Source: Spirosoma sp.
GTDB taxonomy: Bacteria; Bacteroidota; Bacteroidia; Cytophagales; Spirosomataceae
Assembly: GCA_025351545.1 (NCBI GenBank)
Contig: JANXVQ010000274.1
Location: 1 to 5,536, forward strand
Direction of reading: 5' to 3'
Length of the DNA stretch: 5,536 bases
Below are positions 1 to 4,784 of this stretch, piece by piece (position 1 is the stretch's first letter; each line of letters begins with the position of its first letter). The notes beneath the pieces were generated by a model. That model worked only from the letters and a program-made list of their open reading frames with translations, was not told the DNA's origin and made no database searches. Both the position numbers and the translations under genes were made by a program.

Positions 1-14
1 AGAATATTACCAAA

Positions 15-335
15 TTAACTCTTTGCGAAATGGATTATTAGAGCCCTAGTAAAGTTGAAAATAATTGAAGAGAAGAATGCGTATTTCATAACTGTTTCTG
101 TTGTGTCGTATCTTTTATATAGTGGAGTGCTTTTTATTAATTGATCAATTCTAGGCTCTTCCGTGATGTAGTTCAACATTTTCAATGGCTTAAAAATGAA
201 GAATTCCTGCTCAGCTTGAGGTTGATTTACTTTTTCGAGCTTGCTTTTCAACCAGGCTCGATAATAAAGTAAAATTCCAAACAGGAAAGGTGAAACAGTT
301 GCTAACACTGCAACAATGAACTCAATTGACCCCAT
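15..335 (-). CDS. Small two-helix membrane protein of unknown function
   Basis: A 106-residue protein that I do not recognise. It has a hydrophobic segment at about residues 4-25, followed at once by a basic stretch (RAWLKSKLEK). A polar middle part comes next (about 30-80, with many Lys, Glu and Gln), and a second hydrophobic segment lies at about 83-103 near the C-terminus. The charge pattern suggests a periplasmic N-terminus, a cytoplasmic middle loop and a second helix returning across the inner membrane; this topology is inferred. The ATG at 333-335 is chosen because it starts just before the first helix, leaving no room for a longer soluble domain. The stop lies 14 bases from the window edge, so the downstream neighbour is unseen. 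The coding sequence looks clearly more AT-rich than the genes to its right. It shares strand with the lipoprotein gene, but an inverted repeat between them makes co-transcription doubtful. Confidence 0.6.
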   Translation of the reverse strand: MGSIEFIVAVLATVSPFLFGILLYYRAWLKSKLEKVNQPQAEQEFFIFKPLKMLNYITEEPRIDQLIKSTPLYKRYDTTETVMKYAFFSSIIFNFTRALIIHFAKS

Positions 336-383
336 TTCTTGTCGTTTAATCTGTTGTATAAGTGGTAATTATGTTAACCTGAA

Positions 384-431
384 GATTGATAAAAGGCTAA
401 CCAGAAAGATCCATTAAGCCTTTTATCAATC
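384..431 (-). terminator. Inverted repeat, probable terminator of the lipoprotein gene
   Basis: Perfect 15-bp arms (GATTGATAAAAGGCT at 384-398 and its complement at 417-431) enclose an 18-base loop. The hairpin starts 12 bases past the stop codon of the minus-strand lipoprotein gene. On the minus strand the descending arm contributes no long U-run after the stem (TTC follows), so a textbook intrinsic terminator is not proven. Position and perfect pairing still favour transcript-end formation or 3'-end stabilisation. Confidence 0.6.
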
Positions 432-443
432 GTGTTTGCCTGA

Positions 444-722
444 TTACCGTATCTCAACCGGCGGGAGAGCTAAGGGCACTGGCACTGGGGCGGGTTTGTA
501 AATAGCCCCCGTGGCAAAATCAACGATGGTGCCTGGCCAGAACAGAAGCACATCCGCAATTAGAGCGCCCACGCGCACTTGACGTTGTGGCTGGCCATCC
601 AAGGGTTTGATCACTTGATAACTAGTCCTTGGTCCACCGAATACGGTCGCACAGCCGCTTAAGACAAGAACGCAACTGCTGACAATAGCCGCCTGGGTGA
701 GCAACGATTTGATCGTAAACAT
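444..722 (-). CDS. Small putative lipoprotein
   Basis: A 92-residue protein with a lipoprotein signal peptide: Lys5, a hydrophobic core at about 7-21, and a lipobox LSGC with the lipidated cysteine at position 24. The mature part is only about 69 residues. The run after Cys24 (ATVFGG) and the later stretch VDFATGAIYKP (around 68-78) resemble the many short bacterial envelope lipoproteins that begin GCATxFxG and end with a VDxATGAxYK segment; this comparison is from memory. A hydrophobic stretch around DVLLFWPG may lie along or insert into a membrane. The C-terminal tail is proline-rich (PAPVPVPL). The residues after the cysteine lack the acidic surface-export signal known from Bacteroidetes, so a periplasm-facing anchor is more likely. 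The start ATG gives a standard signal peptide. The precise role is unknown. Confidence 0.75.
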   Translation of the reverse strand: MFTIKSLLTQAAIVSSCVLVLSGCATVFGGPRTSYQVIKPLDGQPQRQVRVGALIADVLLFWPGTIVDFATGAIYKPAPVPVPLALPPVEIR

Positions 723-889
723 AGTGTATGGTTTGGTTTCTATCTTTAAGCCACAGACGAGCGGGATTTAATCTACCCTGTCAATTAAAGGGGTTCTGCT
801 ACTCTGTAATTATAGACCTATTGTTAGAGCCTACTTCTTAGAATATTTTCTCAATATAACATCTCTCATTCGACTTAACTAGAAATAAT

Positions 890-909
890 ACAATTTACTT
901 ATAAATTGT
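890..909. promoter_or_regulatory. 20-bp palindrome, possible operator
   Basis: ACAATTTA (890-897) and TAAATTGT (902-909) are perfect inverted 8-mers around a CTTA centre. The site lies 10 bases before the candidate leader ORF and about 100 bases before the M20 gene, in the gap between divergent genes. The size and spacing suit a dimeric repressor. It is not a good match to the known ARG box (TGAATNNNNATTCA type), so no regulator is named. Confidence 0.35.
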
Positions 910-918
910 CAGAAAGTC

Positions 919-963
919 ATGAGGATTTATCGGAGCGGCCCGCGCCGTACGATTTTGCACTAG
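919..963 (+). CDS. Candidate arginine-rich leader peptide of an attenuator
   Basis: A 14-codon ORF reading MRIYRSGPRRTILH then TAG. Four of 14 residues are Arg (positions 2, 5, 9 and 10, codons AGG, CGG, CGC and CGT). The stop lies 12 bases before a strong intrinsic terminator, which in turn abuts the start codon of an ArgE-type deacylase gene. This order (short ORF rich in one amino acid, terminator, biosynthetic gene) is the hallmark of ribosome-mediated attenuation, and arginine is the end product of the pathway an ArgE-like enzyme would serve. No Shine-Dalgarno sequence precedes it, as is usual in Bacteroidetes. Against it: the local sequence is GC-rich, which favours CGN codons by chance, and a single short ORF carries little statistical weight. 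No convincing promoter was found upstream. Confidence 0.35.
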   Translation: MRIYRSGPRRTILH

Positions 964-986
964 AACGACTTTAGCGCGTTGGCCGT
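935..986 (+). promoter_or_regulatory. Candidate antiterminator hairpin
   Basis: Bases 936-945 (CGGCC CGCGC) can pair with 974-978 (GCGCG) and 981-985 (GGCCG), giving ten Watson-Crick pairs interrupted only by a two-base bulge (TT at 979-980), plus a G-U pair at 935/986. The descending arm uses the same bases (976-985) that form the ascending arm of the terminator, so the two hairpins exclude each other. The ascending arm lies inside codons 6-9 of the candidate leader ORF, so a translating ribosome would control which structure forms. This was read by eye with no folding energy calculated. Confidence 0.4.
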
Positions 987-1012
987 ATCTTTGAGCGGCC
1001 AACGCTTTTTTT
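976..1012 (+). terminator. Intrinsic terminator directly before the M20 gene (attenuator)
   Basis: GCGTTGGCCG (976-985) pairs perfectly with CGGCCAACGC (996-1005) around a 10-base loop and is followed by seven Ts (1006-1012). This is a textbook intrinsic terminator reading rightward. There is no plus-strand gene before it other than the 14-codon leader ORF, and the ATG of the M20 gene follows the last T with no gap. It therefore cannot be the end of an ordinary upstream gene in this window, and premature termination control of the M20 gene is the simplest reading. The loop contains TATCTTTG, which fits the Bacteroidetes -7 consensus TAnnTTTG, but no -33 element sits at the right distance. Confidence 0.75.
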
Positions 1013-2098
1013 ATGCATCAATTTACTGACACGTCCACGAAGCAAACTAACCTCGCCGATGACGCCCTCACCTTGCTCAAACGCCTGATTGCAACGCCAT
1101 CATTCAGCCGGGAAGAAGAGCAGACGGCTACCGTAATCGAAGGGTTTCTTCAGGAAAAACAGATTCCATTTAATCGGCTCAAAAATAATATCTGGGCGCA
1201 GAATCTTTACTTTGATCCGGCAAAGCCAACCTTATTGCTCAACTCGCACCACGACACGGTTAAGCCGAATAAATCGTGGACACTCGACCCGTTTGAGCCT
1301 TTGGAGCGCGATGGGAAACTGTTCGGGTTAGGTAGCAATGACGCCGGAGGATGTTTAGTTTCGCTGCTGGCCACCTTCGCCTATTTCTATGATCGGACCG
1401 GTATGGCCTACAATATAGTGATAGCTGCCACGGCCGAAGAAGAAATTTCAGGTCAGGATGGACTCGAACTCTTATTGCCTGAATTGCCGGTTTTTAGCTT
1501 TGCCATTGTTGGTGAACCGACCGAAATGCAATTGGCTATTGCCGAAAAGGGATTACTCGTGCTCGACTGTACGGCTCATGGCGTGAGTGGGCATGCCGCC
1601 CGCGATGAAGGAGATAATGCCATTTACAAAGCTATTCAGGATATTAACTGGCTCACGACGTATCAATTTCCAAAGGTCTCGCCAACGTTGGGGCCCGTAA
1701 AACTATCTGTAACAATTATCAACGCGGGCATGCAGCATAATGTGGTGCCAGATGCCTGTACGTTTGCTATAGATGTACGTGTGACGGAGCAATACACGCT
1801 CGAAGAAGTCAATGAAACGATACAGGCCAACATTCAGGCTGAGGTGAAACCACGCTCAATTCGGCTTAAACCATCGTCTATTCCAGCCGAACATCCCATT
1901 GTGCAGGCTGGTCTTGCGCTAGGCCGCTATACCTACGGGTCGCCTACCACCTCAGACCAGGCCGTGCTAAATTGTCCATCGCTCAAATGTGGACCGGGAC
2001 ACTCTGGACGCTCACATTCCGCCGATGAATTTATTTATCTGAACGAAATAGCCGAAGGTGTAACGGGCTATATCCAGATGCTGGAACAGGTACTTTGA
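1013..2098 (+). CDS. M20 family metallohydrolase, ArgE/DapE type; probable N-acyl-ornithine deacylase
   Basis: A 361-residue cytoplasmic zinc peptidase-family amidohydrolase. Visible metal-site motifs in order are NSHHDTV (His79, Asp81), GSNDAGG (bridging Asp110), ATAEEE (catalytic and ligand Glu at 142-144), VGEPT (Glu168) and the late HSADEF (His335). The inserted dimerisation domain carries SGHAA (193-197) and spans roughly 175-290. Length and motif order fit ArgE/DapE/LysK enzymes that remove acetyl or succinyl groups from amino acids. In Bacteroidetes the common member of this length acts in arginine synthesis, where the acyl group may be succinyl; the substrate here is inferred, and DapE-like or peptidase activity is not excluded. 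The ATG at 1013 leaves about 20 residues before the conserved TLLKRLIATPSFS region, and no other ATG lies nearby. The start directly abuts the T-run of a terminator. No other arginine gene is in view. Confidence 0.85.
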   Translation: MHQFTDTSTKQTNLADDALTLLKRLIATPSFSREEEQTATVIEGFLQEKQIPFNRLKNNIWAQNLYFDPAKPTLLLNSHHDTVKPNKSWTLDPFEPLERDGKLFGLGSNDAGGCLVSLLATFAYFYDRTGMAYNIVIAATAEEEISGQDGLELLLPELPVFSFAIVGEPTEMQLAIAEKGLLVLDCTAHGVSGHAARDEGDNAIYKAIQDINWLTTYQFPKVSPTLGPVKLSVTIINAGMQHNVVPDACTFAIDVRVTEQYTLEEVNETIQANIQAEVKPRSIRLKPSSIPAEHPIVQAGLALGRYTYGSPTTSDQAVLNCPSLKCGPGHSGRSHSADEFIYLNEIAEGVTGYIQMLEQVL

Positions 2099-2104
2099 TC
2101 GGTC

Positions 2105-2184
2105 GGGTTGAAAAAAGTTTACTATCTATATCGACTGCAAATGATTTATTGACTTCTTTGTGACTTAACTATATAGTTCAACCC
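2105..2184 (+). repeat. Spaced inverted repeat in the leader of the fucosidase gene
   Basis: GGGTTGAA (2105-2112) and TTCAACCC (2177-2184) are perfect inverted 8-mers 64 bases apart, spanning almost the whole gap between the M20 gene and the fucosidase gene. The right arm lies 7 bases before the ATG at 2192. The pairing could fold the 5' leader of the fucosidase mRNA, or be chance. There is no obvious terminator for the M20 gene here. Confidence 0.3.
2167..2178. promoter_or_regulatory. 12-bp perfect palindrome before the fucosidase gene
   Basis: AACTATATAGTT is its own reverse complement and lies 13 bases before the ATG at 2192. It overlaps the right arm of the longer inverted repeat by two bases. 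It could be a repressor or activator site controlling the fucosidase gene. AT-rich palindromes of this length can also arise by chance. Confidence 0.25.
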
Positions 2185-2191
2185 CAACGCT

Positions 2192-3577
2192 ATGAAGCAT
2201 GTATGCCGTACAGGTTTAGTTGTTATTGGTTTCTTAAGTTCGCTGTTAAGCTATTCTCAATCGAGTGTTGGATTGCCTAACCAATCGTTGCCCAAGCCTA
2301 CACCGCGCCAACTCGCCTGGCAACCTCTGGAAACTACTGCTTTCCTCCATTTTACAGTTAATACGTTCACCGACAAGGAATGGGGCGACGGCACCGAAAG
2401 TCCCGCTATTTTTAACCCGACCAAACTCGATGCCCGGCAGTGGATTAAAGCCCTGAAAGAGGCAGGTTTCAAAATGGCGATCATCACGGCCAAACATCAC
2501 GATGGATTTTGTCTTTGGCCATCCAAAATGACTGAGCACTCGGTCAAGAGCAGTCCGTGGAAAGATGGAAAGGGCGATGTGGTGAAAGAAGTAGCCGATG
2601 CCTGCCGCGAATTCGGGCTGAAATTCGGAGTTTATCTTTCGCCCTGGGATCGCCATGAACCGCGCTATGGCACAGCCGCTTACAATGATTACTACAAGAG
2701 CCAACTGCGTGAGTTATTAACTAATTATGGTCCCATTTCGGAGGTGTGGTTTGATGGCGCTAAGGGCGAAAATGCGAAGGACATGACCTACGATTTTGCA
2801 GGATATTGGGCCTTGGTTCGTCAGTTGCAGCCCAACGCCGTGATGTTTTCCGATGCCGGACCCGATATACGCTGGGTAGGGAATGAATCGGGCAATGCGG
2901 GCGAAACCTGCTGGTCCACAATCAATACGGAGGGATTGGCTCCCGGAAAAGCTGATCCTAAATACCTGAATCGGGGTGATGCCACGGGCAAACAATGGCT
3001 TCCGGCTGAAACGGACGTATCCATTCGGCCAGGCTGGTTTTATCACCCTACCGAAGATGTCAAAGTGCGTTCGGCGCAGAATTTGGTGAATCTGTACTAT
3101 GAATCGGTAGGGCGAAATAGTTTGTTGTTACTCAATGTTCCACCCAATCGTGAAGGACTATTTTCTGAACCGGACATCGCCAGCCTGCGCGATTTTCGAC
3201 GTATTTTAGACGAAACCTTCAAGCAGAATCTGGTTGCTGAACAACCTGCACTGATCGATAAAAAGCTGGCTACCTTCACAACGTTATCAGCTAATCAACC
3301 CCTGACGATTGACCTCGGTGGGGAGCAATCCTTCGACCGTATATCGATTCAGGAAAACATTGCCAACGGGCAGCGTGTTGCCAGTGGCCGGGTCGAGTAT
3401 TGGGACGGTACGAACTGGAAGCCACTTCAGTCATTTACAACGGTGGGTTATAAGCGGTTGCTGCGCTTTCCGGCGGTGAAATCATCGAAACTTCGTCTGG
3501 TTTTCACCAATGCGAATGGAGCGGTGCAGTTGGCCGAAGTAGGTGTATTTAAAGCCTCAGCGCGGGAAATGGAATAA
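2192..3577 (+). CDS. Secreted GH29 alpha-L-fucosidase (probable subfamily B)
   Basis: A 461-residue exported glycosidase that removes alpha-linked L-fucose from glycans. A signal peptide is seen at about residues 1-22 (basic start, hydrophobic core GLVVIGFLSSLL, likely cleavage in SYS|Q), with no lipobox, so it is periplasmic or secreted. The GH29 barrel fills about 35-345: FLHFTVNTF near the start, KHHDGF at 101-106, and VWFDGA with the nucleophile Asp188. VGNESG follows with Glu232, 44 residues later, the spacing I recall for the acid/base Glu of subfamily B enzymes (preferring alpha-1,3/1,4-linked fucose). IRPGWFYH lies at 278-285 and LLLNVPPNREG at 312-322. Residues about 350-455 form a beta-rich C-terminal domain resembling a shortened F5/8-type-C (discoidin-like) fold (FDRISIQEN, VEYWDGTNWKPL). 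No SusC/SusD pair is in view. A fucose dehydrogenase two genes downstream supports a role in fucose use. Subfamily and linkage preference are inferred. Confidence 0.92.
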   Translation: MKHVCRTGLVVIGFLSSLLSYSQSSVGLPNQSLPKPTPRQLAWQPLETTAFLHFTVNTFTDKEWGDGTESPAIFNPTKLDARQWIKALKEAGFKMAIITAKHHDGFCLWPSKMTEHSVKSSPWKDGKGDVVKEVADACREFGLKFGVYLSPWDRHEPRYGTAAYNDYYKSQLRELLTNYGPISEVWFDGAKGENAKDMTYDFAGYWALVRQLQPNAVMFSDAGPDIRWVGNESGNAGETCWSTINTEGLAPGKADPKYLNRGDATGKQWLPAETDVSIRPGWFYHPTEDVKVRSAQNLVNLYYESVGRNSLLLLNVPPNREGLFSEPDIASLRDFRRILDETFKQNLVAEQPALIDKKLATFTTLSANQPLTIDLGGEQSFDRISIQENIANGQRVASGRVEYWDGTNWKPLQSFTTVGYKRLLRFPAVKSSKLRLVFTNANGAVQLAEVGVFKASAREME

Positions 3578-3599
3578 CCAACAATTGTCGAATATTCTC

Positions 3600-3636
3600 G
3601 GTTTAACGATGTATACTTGACAATAATCGTTAAACC
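3600..3636 (+). terminator. 11-bp perfect hairpin after the fucosidase gene
   Basis: GGTTTAACGAT (3600-3610) and ATCGTTAAACC (3626-3636) are perfect inverted 11-mers with a 15-base loop, starting 23 bases after the fucosidase stop codon. No T-run follows on either strand, so it is not a textbook intrinsic terminator. A transcript-end or mRNA-stabilising hairpin, or an operator for manA, are both possible. Part of the loop and right arm (3618-3626) can instead pair with 3685-3693 just before manA. Confidence 0.45.
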
Positions 3637-3695
3637 AAGAAGCGACTATTGTATCATCATCAACCAATCGACACTATTCATTCTTTATTGTCATT

Positions 3696-4676
3696 ATGCT
3701 ATATCCGCTCACGTTCGAGACTATTTTCAAAGATAAAATCTGGGGTGGTCATAAGATCAAAACCATTCTGGGGAAAGATTTTTCTCCGTTACCTAACTGT
3801 GGCGAAACATGGGAAGTGTCTGACGTTGAGGGCAATGCCTCGGTCGTAAAAGAAGGTAGTTTACAAGGAAAATCCCTTCACGAACTGGTGGAACACTATA
3901 AGGGCGAGTTAGTCGGGCAGCACGTTTATGAACAATACGGCAACCGGTTTCCACTTCTGATTAAGTTTATCGACGCGAACGACGACCTCTCGATTCAGGT
4001 ACACCCCGACGATAAACTGGCTGCCGAGCGTAAAAGCGGCTTTGGCAAAACCGAGATGTGGTACATTATGCAGGCCGATGCGGGTGCTAAACTTAATTCG
4101 GGCTTCAATCGGGAAGTGACCAAAGATGAATATGTTAAAGCCGTTGCCGATAACACAATTCAGGACATTTTAAATATTGAACCGGCCCAACCCGGCGATG
4201 TTTTTTTTCTGCCCGCTGGCCGTGTTCACTATATCGGTAAGGGATTACTACTGGCTGAAATTCAGCAAACATCCGACACCACGTACCGAATTTATGACTT
4301 CGACCGGGTAGATGCCACCACCGGTCAGAAGCGCGAATTACATACAGAATTGGCCGTTGATGCCATTGACTACCATCATTACGACCAATACAAAACGCAG
4401 TACGACAAGAAAATAAATGAAAGTGTCAATGCCGTTATGAGTGATTATTTCGTAACCAACGTGCTGAATTTCAATGAAGAAGTTGAACATGACTACACCC
4501 ACATTGATTCGTTTGTGATATTGATTTGTGTAGCCGGGGCGCTCACCATCGAAGCACCGGGCGGTTACAGCATCTCACTCAAAATGGGACAATCTGCTCT
4601 CATTCCGGCATCGGTCGATACGGTTACACTCGTTCCCGATGGCGACATGACGGTGCTGGAAACCTATGTGCCCTGA
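3696..4676 (+). CDS. manA: Mannose-6-phosphate isomerase, class I
   Basis: A 326-residue cytoplasmic zinc enzyme interconverting mannose 6-phosphate and fructose 6-phosphate. The cupin metal site is intact: SIQVHPDD (Gln101, His103), GKTEMWY (Glu120) and LPAGRVHYIG (His178). The catalytic arginine region follows as QQTSDTTYRIYDFDR (Arg198). The start is typical of the short bacterial type (LYPLTFETIFKDKIWGGHKI), and the length matches that type (about 310-330 residues) rather than the longer enterobacterial or eukaryotic form. The C-terminal small cupin domain (about 245-326) ends in VLETYVP. The ATG at 3696 leads straight into the conserved N-terminus; no Shine-Dalgarno sequence is seen. It lies between the fucosidase and the fucose dehydrogenase on the same strand, with gaps of about 118 and 108 bases. 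It could serve mannose catabolism or supply mannose 6-phosphate for GDP-mannose and GDP-fucose; the sequence does not decide. Confidence 0.93.
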   Translation: MLYPLTFETIFKDKIWGGHKIKTILGKDFSPLPNCGETWEVSDVEGNASVVKEGSLQGKSLHELVEHYKGELVGQHVYEQYGNRFPLLIKFIDANDDLSIQVHPDDKLAAERKSGFGKTEMWYIMQADAGAKLNSGFNREVTKDEYVKAVADNTIQDILNIEPAQPGDVFFLPAGRVHYIGKGLLLAEIQQTSDTTYRIYDFDRVDATTGQKRELHTELAVDAIDYHHYDQYKTQYDKKINESVNAVMSDYFVTNVLNFNEEVEHDYTHIDSFVILICVAGALTIEAPGGYSISLKMGQSALIPASVDTVTLVPDGDMTVLETYVP

Positions 4677-4702
4677 TTTAACATCCATATAATTTGACGT
4701 TC

Positions 4703-4751
4703 AAAGACGAAAGGAGAAAAGACAGTAATTTGTCTTTCTCTTTTCGTCTTT
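4703..4751 (+). terminator. Long A-rich/T-rich terminator hairpin after manA
   Basis: The left arm 4703-4724 (AAAGACGAAAGG, then AGAAAAGACA) pairs with the right arm 4731-4751 (TGTCTTTCTC, then TTTTCGTCTTT) around a 6-base loop. About 21 pairs form, with one G-U pair and one bulged A. The hairpin begins 26 bases after the manA stop. The T-rich right arm itself acts as the U-tract, a form common in AT-rich Bacteroidetes intergenic regions. It probably separates manA from the dehydrogenase gene. Confidence 0.75.
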
Positions 4752-4759
4752 AATGTTTT
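4729..4759 (+). promoter_or_regulatory. Weak candidate promoter of the dehydrogenase gene
   Basis: TTTG at 4729-4732, 18 bases, then TAATGTTTT starting at 4751 loosely resembles the Bacteroidetes primary-sigma promoter (TTTG, about 19-21 bases, TAnnTTTG). The -7 element is imperfect. If used, transcription would begin roughly 20 bases before the ATG at 4785. The elements overlap the terminator hairpin, so chance similarity is quite possible. Confidence 0.2.
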
Positions 4760-4784
4760 CTGGACGTAGTAAATTGACAAAAAA

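Noticed and set aside
821..851. TTG, 20 bases, TATTTTCT as a promoter for the leader ORF
   Set aside because: The spacing is suitable, but the -7 element misses two of six consensus positions (TAnnTTTG), so it is not listed as a feature.
890..909. Palindrome as an ArgR (ARG box) site
   Set aside because: The arms read ACAATTTA/TAAATTGT rather than TGAAT/ATTCA, and no paired second box lies nearby, so naming ArgR is not justified.
986..993. TATCTTTG in the terminator loop as a -7 promoter element
   Set aside because: It fits TAnnTTTG exactly, but the only TTTG upstream ends at 957, 28 bases away, longer than the usual 19-21 base spacer. No other -33 element is present.
2246..2704. 152-codon minus-strand ORF inside the fucosidase gene
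   Set aside because: Lies wholly antisense to a well-supported GH29 domain. Its translation has no recognisable motif, and other frame-shifted ORFs overlap it, as expected for shadows of a moderately GC-rich gene.
3649..3849. 66-codon plus-strand ORF overlapping the start of manA
   Set aside because: Out of frame with manA, whose conserved N-terminus covers the same bases. The translation is basic and without motifs.
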